From positions 1 through 43,384 of the forward strand of contig JAIUMN010000004.1 in NCBI GenBank assembly GCA_022565555.1: a stretch of DNA of 43,384 nucleotides, written 5' to 3'. This stretch comes from Candidatus Altimarinota bacterium. GTDB lineage: Bacteria; Patescibacteriota; Gracilibacteria; BD1-5; UBA6164. Every line of letters starts with the position of its first letter. Position 1 is the first letter of the stretch. Of this stretch, positions 1 to 10,092 are shown piece after piece. Made by a program: the position numbers and the translations under genes. The notes beneath the pieces were generated by a model. The model saw only the letters and a list, made by a program, of their open reading frames with translations, was not told the DNA's origin and ran no database searches.

Positions 1-359
1 AAGAGAAGGTGGATTCTTGGCTAACTTTAAAGCTGGTCTTAGAACTCCTGCCGCTACTCTCGCATAATCGAACCCTTACATATTAGGACTTCGAGTGGCC
101 TCCTCAAGTAGGATGAGTGCAATTGCTTGCCACACCATTTTTATACCGTAAGTTTTCGCGTAGTATAAAGATTATCTAAAGTAAAACCGTGATTTTGAGT
201 TTCTAAAACTTTGTGCTCATCATCTCGTATAATACAGAGTTTTCCGGAAGTATTTTGTCTTTTTTCTTGTCACTTCTGAGTATCTCAAAAAAGACTATGA
301 TAGTAGAAGTATGCTTTGTGCCTCTCAGGACGTGAGTTCGAATCTCACTAGCTCCACCA
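1..359 (+). ncRNA. ssrA: tmRNA (SsrA), 5' end cut off by window edge
   Basis: tmRNA rescues stalled ribosomes by acting first as an alanyl-tRNA and then as a short mRNA for a degradation tag. The 3' end has a tRNA-like T arm (GTGAG 332-336, loop TTCGAAT, CTCAC 344-348), the acceptor strand TAGCTCC and an encoded CCA at 357-359. Near the start a tag reading frame is visible: resume codon GCT at 20-22 to TAA at 65-67, giving ANFKAGLRTPAATLA. The 5' acceptor strand (expected GGGGCTA) lies before the window. An intrinsic terminator follows. A plain tRNA is excluded by the length and the tag frame. The pseudoknot region between tag and T arm was not folded in detail. Confidence 0.9.
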
Positions 360-380
360 TTTTGTTATTATAAGATTTTT

Positions 381-416
381 AAAACATTGTTTCTTACATA
401 GGACAATGTTTTTTAT
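381..416 (+). terminator. Intrinsic terminator after tmRNA
   Basis: The inverted repeat AACATTGT (383-390) / ACAATGTT (403-410) is followed by a T-rich tract. It starts about 22 nt after the tmRNA CCA end. Confidence 0.8.
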
Positions 417-473
417 TTGACATTAAAGTATATTTAAATATAAAGTCAAGTAATAATCTTAATAAATAAAATC

Positions 474-767
474 GTGGATTTTGAATTACGTAGAAAAATC
501 ATTTTTGAAAGACTTGAGACTCACTGAGAATTAGATTGTTCTTGTGAAGATATTATAGATGAATGTCGTAGAGAGATTATTTGTTTATTAGAGGAAATGG
601 ATGAACTTGAATCAATAGCCTATGGGATAGATAACTCTGAGCTCATAACAAGTATTTATTATTATAATAGGATGCTTGAGCGAATTATCTGAGAGATGAG
701 AGAGTTTATACGATGAGTGGATATCCTTACAGCAGAACAAGCATTGTATATACTGAGAAGAAAATAA
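474..767 (+). CDS. Small helical protein of unknown function, overlapping the RNase R-like gene
   Basis: A 97-residue acidic, highly helical protein with two in-frame UGA(Gly) pairs or singles. I do not recognise a family. It is rich in Glu, Arg, Ile and Leu, has no membrane segment, and has four cysteines around residues 22-40 that do not form an obvious metal site. The start is uncertain: GTG at 474 is the best candidate after the upstream in-frame TAA at 441, but there is no Shine-Dalgarno match. The stop codon overlaps the ATG of the next gene (TAATG at 765-769), so the two are translationally coupled and may work together. The only support for reality is the intact frame and the coupling. 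Confidence 0.6.
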
Positions 768-2308
768 TGAAATCACGCCTAACAAATCATGTATCTCCTG
801 AGGCATTTCAGCAAAGCTATATACGTACAGAATATAGTCCTTACACACGTAACCAAGTACAACGCATACTAAGAACTTGAATAGATGATCAGGCAATTTC
901 AAGAGAGGAGGTTGAGGCTATTACTATAGATGGGATAAACTCTCTTGATCTTGATGACGCAATTTGGGTAGAACGAGCTCGTGATTGATGATACTGTGTC
1001 TGGATACATATCTCAGATGTAAGTGAAGCAATACCTCTCTACTCACCCTTGGACTTAGAAGCACTTCATCGTACCACAAGTATCTATAGAAAAGATCATA
1101 TTCTTGATATGATACCTCCGGAGCTTTCAAATGGACCACTTTCACTTGATATATATTGAGGCAAAAAGCTTACTTACTCACTTCAGATAGATATAGATAA
1201 TCAGTGACAGATATGAAATACGAGACTATTTGAATCGCGATTTACTAATCTGAGACGATATGATTATGAAAGTTTCTGAGAGGATTTTTCAAATCCTGAT
1301 TCAGAGCACTTTCAAACACTTCAGCTTCTTAAAGAAGTTTCAGATAAGCTGAGAGCAAGACGACTTCTTTCTTGAGGAATACTCCACTTCAATGATGATA
1401 ATAGAAGATTGAGTATATGAGATAAAACTCCGTGAATGTATCATCCGTCCCAAGGAGCAAGCATATCACATGACATCATCGAATCACTTATGGTTCTTGG
1501 AAATACTACGGTAGGAAATGTGGTAGCCTCAGATGCATCACTTCCTCAGCTATTTAAACGACATGATAGTGTGTGAGAAGCGAGCTTTTACTATCATAAA
1601 CCAGCTTTTCATCATGGTTTACAAGTATCAAACTATACTCACTTTACTTCCCCAATACGTAGATATGTTGATATTGTTATCCACCGCATACTGAAAGCGC
1701 TTCAAAGATGAGAGGATATCCCTTATAGAGAGGAGGATATGAAATTTATCGCTGAACATTCAAATAATACTCGTTGGAAAGTAGAGAATCTCTGAAGGCA
1801 AATAGATATAGATACGAGAGGACAACTCTACTATCAGAAACAAGAGGCGAGACTCGGAAGGGCTCTTGAGGTATATGATATGAAGCCTTATATCCGCAAT
1901 ACTACAGAAAGCTCCCTTAAGCTTCCGAAAGTTATGAGAGATGCTATAAAGGAAAAAATACAAACTTGAAAGCTTGGAAATTGGATTTGGTCTGCATGAG
2001 TAATACTTGTGTGACAGGAAAGGGAATTGAAAGAACTTATAAGGAAATGTATACTAGAAGATCAGGTAATGAGATATCAAAAATTTCTTTCTATCCTTGA
2101 ACAAACACGTATCTTGAGAGGACAAGATGCACTTTTCTCCTTTGAGTACCATGATTGAGATACATCATCTATTTCAGTAATATTTAGGTGACAAAAAATA
2201 ATCGAAGTAAGTTCATGAAGAGATGATACCATCCCTCCTATACAGCGTTCTCACAAATTAAGAAGGGAAGTGATAGAAAGGATATTTGACTATTTTTTAA
2301 GTTTATAG
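767..2308 (+). CDS. rnr: RNB-domain exoribonuclease (RNase R/II family), minimal form
   Basis: A 513-residue 3'-5' exoribonuclease of the RNase II/R family that degrades RNA processively with Mg2+. The catalytic aspartates are present at D55, D61, D63 and D64, with the same spacing as D201/D207/D209/D210 of E. coli RNase II. The family signature [11 protein letters not shown] with a following VIHR is seen near residues 288-305. The RNB core starts within the first 50 residues, so the two N-terminal cold-shock domains of usual RNase R (about 700-800 aa) are missing, and no clear C-terminal S1 domain was seen. Many glycines are UGA. The gene overlaps the preceding small gene by one base. Because it lies next to tmRNA, a role in turnover of trans-translated mRNA, as known for RNase R, is a reasonable inference. 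Confidence 0.92.
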
Positions 2309-2389
2309 TTTCAGGTATTATCCATTTTTCTTTTTATATTTCACCTGTTTCAATATACTATTTCAGTTATTTCTTAATTTTTTGAAATT

Positions 2390-3112
2390 ATGTGAAAACA
2401 AGTAAGGCGCGTATTGCTCTTATGAGCTATACTCTTTTTCTTTTTTGTTTTCTTTCTCCTCACTCAACTTATTCAGCTATTTTGAATACAAAGTGGAAAC
2501 TTTTTTCTCTCTATATTAACTGTAACTTGAGTTGTTTGAGTATTTCTTGTACTGAGTGGATATTACACATGGATGCATGTACCTAAAAAATGGAAAATAC
2601 TCGGAGGCAGTATAGGAGCACTATTTTTTCTCGTATATGGAATTTCATATACTCAGATTTCTTTTACGCCTCAAGACCATACTTTCTTGGTATATATAGA
2701 GCGACAAGATGAAGAATATTTATTATGACAAGCATTTTCTCTTATAGATGAGGAACAAATCCGAGAAGATCTACAGAATCTTTCTCAGCAAGAGCAAGAT
2801 GAATATATTTTAAATATCCTTCAAAGTCTCTGACAAGTCAGCTATGAGCACGCAATTTATGTTGTAAACAGCGGAGTTTTGCGTTGAAGTTTTTTCTTTC
2901 AAAAAACACAGTACTTAGACTATCAAAAATATAAAATCACAGAAATTACAAGTAATCTTGATTATGAGTATGAGCGACATGAGCTTGGAGATTTAGCAAA
3001 TATATCCCCACTTTTAGTAAATAGGAAAAATGTGTATAGGGTATTTGGTTGACTTGATACACTTGTTTTATTAAAAAATTCTCTTCTTGATATAAGGCAG
3101 GAATTTAATTAA
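2390..3112 (+). CDS. Membrane protein of unknown function with three N-terminal helices
   Basis: A 240-residue protein. Three hydrophobic segments lie roughly at residues 7-32, 37-62 and 73-92, followed by a soluble, mostly polar domain of about 140 residues rich in Glu, Gln and Tyr. No family is recognised. The start ATG is followed directly by UGA(Gly), and four UGA codons fall in or near the membrane segments, so the gene is readable only in code 25. It is convergent with the DEAD-box helicase gene, with 31 nt between the stops and no obvious terminator hairpin in the gap. The soluble domain could be cytosolic or external; the sequence does not decide this. Confidence 0.75.
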
Positions 3113-3143
3113 TGATTTATCTGAATTTTGATAGCTTTAAACT

Positions 3144-4394
3144 TTAACGTCTTCTCATTCCACCAGTCTCTCGTTTTTTAGCATAATGCTCTTGTCTGCG
3201 TTTTTCTTTTTCTGCGTTCAGTGCTTTTTTCTGAGTTTTTGAAATAGGAGCAGTAATAGCTATGGCATATGGATGGTCCTCCATGCGACGTATCTTTGTG
3301 CCGATAAGCTTCTCGATATCAAGCAGATATTCAAACTCTTCTTGGTCACAAAAGGAAAGTGCCACTCCATCACGCCCTGCTCTCCCCGTACGTCCTATAC
3401 GGTGTACGTAGCTCTCTGGCTCGTTTGGGAGGTCGTAGTTGATAACAAACATCAGTTCATCGATATCTATCCCTCTTGCAGCGATATCAGTTGCAACGAG
3501 TACTCGGATAGTTCAAGACTTGAAGTCACTGAGTGCTTTTTGGCGATTGTTTTGTGATTTATTTCCATGAATTGCCTTAGCTCAGATTCACGCAGCCTCT
3601 AAGTCTTTCACTACCTTATCAGCTCCATGTTTTGTGCGTGTAAAAACGAGTATCGAAGTCATTTTTTGATTACGAAGTATATGCTGGAGAAGAAGTTTTT
3701 TGTCAGGTTTTTTTACAAAAAATACTCATTGAGTTACTTTGTCAGCGGTAGATGAAACTGGAGTGACTTCTATCTTTACCGGATTACGAAGAATTGATTC
3801 AGCAAGGTGAAGAATCTCTTTTGGCATCGTCGCGGAGAAGAAGAGATTTTGACGATGAGCTGGAAGTTTCGCAATGACTTTTCTTACATCATTTATAAAC
3901 CCCATATGAAGCATACGATCTGCTTCATCAAGCGTAAATATCTCTACATGACCGAGCTCTATATACCCTTGATTCATCAGATCAAGAAGTCTTCCAGGAG
4001 TTGCAACGAGGATATCGATTCATTTTTTCAGTTTTTGCACCTGAGTCACTTGAGATACTCCACCAAATATAACAGCGTGTCGAAGTCACATTCCATTTCC
4101 GTACTCTCTAATATTTTCTTCTATCTGTATTGCGAGTTCGCGTGTTGGAGTGAGGATAAGTGAGCGAATAGTTCGTCCAACGTTTGAAAGTTCTCACTCT
4201 CTGTAGAGAAGTTGCAATGTTGGTATCGCAAATGCTGCAGTCTTTCCTGTACCAGTTTGCGCTGCTCCGAGTACATCTTTCCCATCTAGTATATGAGGAA
4301 TAGCTTGCTCTTGGATAGGAGTCGCCTCGCTGTATCATTTTTTCTCAAGGGCGGTTTGGATATGAGGCAGAAGTGGGAGTTCACGAAATAGCAT
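3144..4394 (-). CDS. DEAD-box ATP-dependent RNA helicase (RhlE-like)
   Basis: A 416-residue DEAD-box helicase that unwinds short RNA duplexes with ATP, acting in ribosome assembly or mRNA decay. Both RecA lobes are complete: Q motif (ATPIQEQ), motif [18 protein letters not shown] in [15 protein letters not shown], then lobe 2 with [10 protein letters not shown] and [13 protein letters not shown]. The C-terminal tail of about 50 residues is basic (Lys/Arg-rich, ending MRRR), typical of RhlE-type enzymes that use a basic tail for RNA binding. The length is normal for the core plus short tail. The start ATG at 4394 gives the usual few residues before the Q motif. It is divergent from the AT-rich helicase-nuclease gene. 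RhlE versus another DEAD subfamily cannot be settled by eye. Confidence 0.95.
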
Positions 4395-4473
4395 AAGTCT
4401 TGATAAGTAGTATTATGGGCTACATTATGACAATAGTCGAGGGAAAAGCAAAAGATAATGAGGGTGTATTATT

Positions 4474-4501
4474 TTGTTTTTTTATATAACTTACCTATAC
4501 T
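4474..4501 (+). promoter_or_regulatory. Putative promoter of the helicase-nuclease gene
   Basis: TTGTTT (4474-4479) and TATACT (4496-4501) are separated by 16 nt, 32 nt before the ATG at 4533. It fits a sigma-70-type promoter and implies a short leader. In AT-rich DNA such matches occur by chance, so support is moderate. Confidence 0.45.
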
Positions 4502-4532
4502 CGTATTATTAGAGTATCTTTTTAAAGTAATA

Positions 4533-7262
4533 ATGAGCAAAGTTTTCTACAATAACAAAAAACATTTAATTATTAATGAAAACAATGAAGTATTAGAAAA
4601 TATTTCATATTTTCAGTTTGCTTGAAATAAGATAAATATTAGGTTTAGTAATTGAGATAAAGTTTATTCATATAAATCTAACTCTATAACTATTTTGAAA
4701 GATCCAAAAAATATAGATATAAATAGTAATTTATTTTATCTTGAAAAAACACTATTATTCAATATTAAAGAGGTTTTATATTTCTGAGATAAATATTATA
4801 GAGTATTTTTAAAAGAAGGTTGAGTAATTACTAGTAATAAAATCAAAGTTATTGAGAATTTAATTAAAAATGAGAAAGTATCATCTGTGATAGATTATTT
4901 AAAGTTAGTTTTAAATAATATTGAAAATAATGAAGTAACAAAGCATTTAAAAAGAGAATATGAAAAATTAGAGAATATATTACCAGATAGTGTATTGTGA
5001 GATTTTCTTTTCAAAAAAATTACAGCTAAAACTAGGTGCTTTAAAACGAAACAATTAATTTATCCTTTCAATTTTAATCTTAGTCAAAAGAAAGCTCTTG
5101 AAAGTGTTTTTGATTCCAGTATATCTGTTATTGAATGACCTCCTTGAGCTTGAAAAACTCAGACGATTTTGAATATTATTGCAAATCTTGCCATAATGCA
5201 AGATAAAACTATTGCTGTAGTTTCAAATAATAATTCTGCAATAGCAAACGTAAGAGAAAAATTAGAAAAAGAATGATATGATTTTTTTGTTGCAATGTTA
5301 GGAAATAAAGGGAATAAAAATACATTTTTTTCTAATATTCCTGAACTAAAAGAATTTAAAGTTGATAAAGCTTGAAATTATACTTCAAAATTAGAAGAAA
5401 TTTCTGATTTAATGAATGTTGATAATGAAAAACAGAAGTTAAAACTAGAATTATCAGATTATGTTTTAGAACAAGAACATTTTGAAAATTATTTTCAAAA
5501 ACAAGAAATTAAAGAAATATTCAGATTACCATTATTGTCTAAAAATTCTGAGAAAATAATGAATTTTCTTGTTTTAAATTCTGAAAAATCTAAAGAATGA
5601 AAAAATAAATGATGGTTGTATAAGATAGAACTTTTTATAAAGTTTTGATTTACTGAATTTAAAAAATTAGATACAAGTGAGATTAATTTGATATTATCGT
5701 ATCAAAGAAAATTTTATGAATTAAAAATATGAGAATTAATGGATTTAATATATGAATTAGATAAAAAACTTCAAGATAATAAGTATGAGAATTTAGTCTC
5801 TGAATACATTAAGTTTTCTAAAATATCTTTTGAAAACAAACTTAATTCAAAATTTAAAAAATTTAAGTGAGTAACTTTTTCTTCAAAAGATATTTTTAAT
5901 TCATCTTCAGGTTTTGCAGAAAGATTTCCTGTAATTTTAAGTTCAACCTATGCTTTATTAAACTCTATACCGAAGTGATCTTTATTAGATTATGTAATAG
6001 TTGATGAATCTTCTCAAGTTGATCTTATTACAGGTATCCTTATTCTTTCATGCTGTAAAAATGTTATAATTGTGTGAGACAGAAAACAATTAACACATAT
6101 TACTAATTGAGAAAAGGTTAGTGCAGATATTGATGAGGACTTTGATTATTATAAGCATAATATTTTATCATCTGTTTTAAGTATTTATAAAGATAAAATC
6201 CCAGTCACACTCTTAAAAGAACATTATAGATGTCATCCCAAAATAATTAATTTTTGCAATCAAAAATATTATAATTGAGAACTTATTATTTATACATCTG
6301 AGTGAGAGAATACAAATCCGCTTGTTATTTATCGTAGTGCAGAATGAAATCATATGAGAAGTATAACTCATTGAGACAGTACATGAAAATATAATCAAAG
6401 AGAAATTGATATTATTCAGGATATTTTATTGAGTAATAAAGAAAATTTTACTGAAAAAGATGACATATGAATTATAACTCCTTTTAGAAAGCAAGTAGAA
6501 AAACTAAATAGCATAATTTGAGAAACTATAGATATTGATACTGTTCATAAATTTCAATGAAGAGAAAAAGATATTATTATTTTTTCCACAGTGTTAGATA
6601 ATTCAAGGGATTGAAATATTACTCTTAAATTTGCAGATCAAGCAAATCTTATAAATGTTACAATTTCTAGAGCTAAAAATAAATTTATAGTTGTAACTGA
6701 TCATGAATTATTCTTTAAAAAATGAAGAGAGATTAAAGACTTCGTTAAATATGTTGAATATAGTTCATTAGATGAAAATATTAAAAAGAGTGAAATAGTT
6801 TGAGTATTTGATCTTTTGTATAAAAATTATTCTAATAAAATATCTATTAATATAGATAGTATAGAGAAGGTTTCTAAGCATAATTCTGAAAATATTGGAA
6901 ATGCATTAATTAAAGAAATTTTGGAAAGTCATAAAGATTTTTCTCATTTAACTTATACAAGAGAATATCATTTGAAACATCTAATAAATGATACAAGTAA
7001 ATTAAGTGATATTGAGATAAAATTTTTAAATAATAACTCAAGAGTTGATTTTCTTATTTTTGAAAAGTTTTGAAAAACTCCTATACTAGTAATTGAAGTT
7101 GACTGAGTTGCTTTTCATGAAAATAATTTAGAACAAATTGAAAGAGATAAAAAGAAAAATAGTATTTTAGAAAAGTATAATATTCCGTATTTAAGATTAT
7201 CTACAAATTGAAGTTGAGATAGAGAAAAAGTTATTTTTGAATTACATCAAATACTAACATAG
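4533..7262 (+). CDS. SF1 (UPF1/Dna2-like) helicase fused to a C-terminal Vsr/PD-(D/E)XK-type nuclease
   Basis: A 909-residue protein. Helicase motifs in order: Walker A GPPGAGKT (202-209), DESSQ (491-495, the AAA_11/AAA_12 type of motif II), GDRKQL (515-520), HYRCHP (564-569), HKFQGREKD (around 676) and the arginine finger in SRAKNKF (R713). Between motif I and motif II lies a long Lys/Glu/Leu-rich, probably coiled insertion. The C-terminus has D839 then IEVDG (854-858) followed by a His and a basic helix, the pattern of the Vsr-like REase domain known at the end of large defence helicases. Residues 1-190 are unrecognised and may sense substrate. The gene is much more AT-rich than its neighbours (sampled lines 18-22% GC versus 35-43%) and favours TTA for Leu where neighbours use CTT, yet still uses UGA for Gly. 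I infer acquisition from another code-25 organism. A role in defence or DNA repair is inferred. Confidence 0.88.
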
Positions 7263-7361
7263 ATACACTTTTATATTCCCGACTATTTTTTTATCTTTCA
7301 ACTATTTTTTGTACCAAAAATTTATTTGCCATCTCTTGCATTTCCCTAAAAAAACATACAA

Positions 7362-7391
7362 TTCCCAAGTTGTAATTCACTAACTTGGGAA
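7362..7391. promoter_or_regulatory. Perfect 10-bp inverted repeat abutting the ATP-grasp start codon
   Basis: TTCCCAAGTT (7362-7371) and AACTTGGGAA (7382-7391) flank a 10-nt loop, and the ATG begins at the next base (7392). It could be an operator for a dimeric repressor or an RNA hairpin that controls access to the start codon. No T tract follows, so it is not a normal terminator for the upstream gene. Confidence 0.6.
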
Positions 7392-8759
7392 ATGAAAAAA
7401 ACGAAATCATGTTTACTGGTGATGAGTGCAAGTATTTCAGCAGATAAGATACTGCAATATAGTAATCTACCATATACAAAAGTATGTATCCTTTATATTG
7501 GTAAAAGGGATATCACGGTAAAGAAGATACCAACTAAGCTAGAAGTAGTCTTTGTGAGTGATGGAAATGACTTGACTCGGAAGATAAAATATATATTTCA
7601 AAAACATCTAGAGTATAAGATAATTCCTCACTTTACGTGAGATGATAACTCTCGTCATGCTATCAAGGTATATAATCATAGTTTCGGAACGAAGATAGAT
7701 GCTAAGGTATTTAAAGAAAAAGATAAAATGCAAAAGTTCCTCTGAGATATCTCTCGCAAAGAGTATGTCAAGATGAGCTATAGAGATGTAGTGCACTCTG
7801 ACTACGCTATGCTGGCAGAGCAGCTTGGTGCGCAGTTTATCGTAAAACCGACTAATGCAAGTGCTTCGAGATCAGCATTTAAAGTGCAGTCTGAAGAAGA
7901 GTTTGAACTTATAAAAGGGAAAATATCAAGATGATATGAATATCTCATAGAGGAATATATAGGTGGAGAGTTATACTCGATGGATTTTTTTGTCTCAGAA
8001 GGGAAGATGTATCTTCTCAATTATGCTCGAGAAGTAGCGATGATAGAGCTTTCTGATAAGAAAAAGTTTTCCAAGGAGTTTTTGGAAAAATACGGAGAAG
8101 AGCTTGAGAAGCACTTTAACTTCATACTCCCACTTGCGTATCATCTCGACTTCTCTCAACTCAATAAGATAGAGTTAAACTTTCTTGAAGAACTCAGAAA
8201 AAAGCTTGCTGAGATAGATTATAGAGGCGTGATACATCTAGAGTATAAGTATGATAGAAAGTTGAAAAAAATAGGATTTATCGAATGGGGAGCGAGATAT
8301 GGAGGATATAGAAGTACGTTTATCAAAAAAATATATAATACTGATATCCTGAAGATACCGTATTATCTTTTGATTGATCAAGATACTTCACGATTTCAAG
8401 TACTCAAAAATAATATTCTCTGTATCAAGGAACAAGAACATAATGTAAATCTTATTCGCGTAAAGACAAACTTTGTAGAAACTACAAACTTTATTTCTAT
8501 CCTTAAAAAAACATGAGGGATATTTGAAACCTCACTTTCTCAATTTCTCAGAGAGTATTATGTAAGAGTTTTTGGGATAAAAATTAAAAATATAGAGTTT
8601 TATGTAAAGTATTCACCACTATATAACTTTTTTCCATTTTATCATAAGCAGGCTACAAAGTTGGATTACACTCTTGAGATGGATGATGCAAACTTTGAAC
8701 TCTTTAAAAAGAAGAAGTTCCAAATCATCGAAAAAACTTTCTTTCATGATTACAGGTAG
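7392..8759 (+). CDS. ATP-grasp domain protein, substrate unknown
   Basis: A 455-residue cytosolic protein with an ATP-grasp fold, the fold of ligases that join a carboxylate to an amine through an acyl-phosphate. The N-terminal 110 residues look like a pre-ATP-grasp domain. A Lys-containing strand FIVKPTNASAS is the adenine/phosphate-loop strand, LIEEYIGGE is the usual hinge and Glu strand, and IEWGARYGG (E298, R302) is the metal-binding E-x-x-x-R segment; the usual Asn of this motif is not present. The C-terminal 100 residues are an additional region of unknown function. I cannot assign a substrate; amino-acid, peptide-tailoring or cell-wall ligases are all possible. It stands alone between an inverted repeat and a strong terminator. 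Confidence 0.8.
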
Positions 8760-8762
8760 CAT

Positions 8763-8794
8763 AAAAAACTCCTCACAAATTGTGAGGAGTTTTT
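8763..8794. terminator. Bidirectional intrinsic terminator
   Basis: AAAAAACTCCTCACA (from 8763) pairs with TGTGAGGAGTTTTT (8781-8794) around the loop AAT. A and T tracts on both sides serve the convergent ATP-grasp (+) and RRM (-) genes. Confidence 0.9.
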
Positions 8795-8811
8795 CTAAAA
8801 TGATTTTTTAA

Positions 8812-9072
8812 TTACATTTGTGGTTTTTCTTCTGCGAAGTCAACCTTGATAGCTCTTCCGTCAAGTTCAGAACCATCCATAGCTTCTTTTGCAGCAGCTG
8901 CGTCTTCAACTGTAGCGAATTCAACAAATCCAAAACCTTTAGATCTATTCGTTTCTCTATCAGTGATAACCTTAGTGTAAACCACTTCACCGTGTTGACC
9001 AAAAGCTTCCTTAAGATCTTGCCATGTAAGATTCCATGAAAGGCTTCCTACAAAAAGTTTTTTTGTTTCCAT
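8812..9072 (-). CDS. RNA-recognition-motif (RRM) RNA-binding protein
   Basis: An 86-residue single-RRM protein that binds single-stranded RNA. RNP2 is LFVGSL (near residues 6-11) and RNP1 is KGFGFVEF (near 45-52), both with the aromatic residues that stack on bases. The protein is nearly only the RRM, like the small Rbp proteins of cyanobacteria and several other bacteria. ATG at 9072 gives the standard METKKLFVG start. The frame is open further upstream to about 9168, but that extension is not RRM-like and probably represents the leader. It ends at the bidirectional terminator. A role as an RNA chaperone or in mRNA localisation or cold adaptation is inferred from family members. Confidence 0.93.
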   Translation of the reverse strand: METKKLFVGSLSWNLTWQDLKEAFGQHGEVVYTKVITDRETNRSKGFGFVEFATVEDAAAAKEAMDGSELDGRAIKVDFAEEKPQM

Positions 9073-9228
9073 AATAGTTTTATGGTAAAAAAGTAAAACG
9101 AGATGAGCATTGCACAGTTTTACAATTTTACCAGTTGAAAGAAACAATTGATGAAAAATGTACCACATAGCTTAATGAAACTCAGTTCTCAATGAACATT
9201 ATGACTATATTTTTAGAATTGCAAACTT
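9073..9228 (-). other. 156-nt gap: leader of the RRM gene
   Basis: The stretch between the RRM start codon and the stop of the upstream cNMP-binding gene holds no gene that I can support. It lacks a strong terminator hairpin, so read-through from pilT/cNMP genes is possible. Bacterial RRM genes often have long regulatory leaders, but no specific structure is evident here. Confidence 0.35.
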
Positions 9229-10080
9229 TTATATGTTTTTTATATGTTTTTTATTTTTTTCTATCTCAAGAATCTCTTTATGTCCTATGACTCAGGCAAA
9301 ACTTACAGCAGCATTTTCAAGAAGTTTTTGCTCATTTTCATTGTATTGCTTACTACTTCGTGATACAAGAAGGTATCATCGTAATTTTCATCAGTGTTTA
9401 AGGGGAGCTGAGGTGATTTTGGACTGCATAAGTGTACTTTTTTGTTTTTGAAATGCTTGAATCGTAAATCACTCATCTCAAAATGAGAGTATGAGATCTT
9501 CTCAAAGAAGCCCTTTTATTCCATGTGAGTATTTTATTTTGTAATAACCTGTCATGATACTGTTTTTTTCGAGATATATAATACTTTGTGAATCAAGAAT
9601 TACTTGAATAGTTTCAAGAAGTTGCTCAATACTTTTTGTATCAAAGTTTTTTATATGAGCTACCGCTTGTGTTATCTCGTAGTTTGCGGTTGTTTCACTA
9701 TTTGCCTTAAGGAGTCTATCATTAGAGTGTGCAATGATATGGATAAGGAGTTCATAAGATTCTTCAGGAAATTCGCGAACAAAGTCTACAAACTTTCTTC
9801 ATAGTATCTTAAGAAGTACTGTTTTTCGTGCTGCTTTGATTCGCACTTCTTTTTTTTGATTACGAGTCAGTCATCATTCTCAGACTATATTTCAGGTACG
9901 TATGTATGAAAGTATTTTGAAAGTATCTCATTGCTTTACACGTTTTTCTACAATAAGCTCCCCATCATATATGATATAAAGATTTTCATCATGCTCTCAT
10001 TCATCAAAGAGTAATTGATCAACATCAATCTCTATTTTTTCAAAGTATTTACAATTTCATAAAAAATTTAAATCTATCAT
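9229..10080 (-). CDS. Cyclic-nucleotide-binding domain protein with GAF-like C-terminus
   Basis: A 283-residue protein. Residues about 20-95 have the CRP/CNBD beta-roll pattern: LLFDEGEHDENLYIIYDGEL, then a phosphate-cassette-like GNIVGEGGLT, then VLLKI. There is no C-terminal helix-turn-helix, so it is not a CRP-type transcription factor. Residues about 140-270 look like a GAF-type sensor fold (LRGYLLVSRSS followed by a NENEQKLLENAA helix). The start ATG at 10080 is 12 nt after the pilT stop, so both are in one operon with pilT first. A role in coupling a ligand signal to pilus retraction is inferred from this context. The bound ligand (cAMP, cGMP or none) cannot be read from the sequence. 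Confidence 0.8.
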
Positions 10081-10092
10081 AGTTGAATATTA

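Noticed and set aside
1-474. Integrative element at the tmRNA 3' end (common att site)
   Set aside because: No integrase, repeat of the tmRNA end or other mobile gene follows. The next genes are housekeeping.
9073-9168. N-terminal extension of the RRM protein
   Set aside because: The frame is open but the added residues are not RRM-like, and METKKLFVG is the standard family start.
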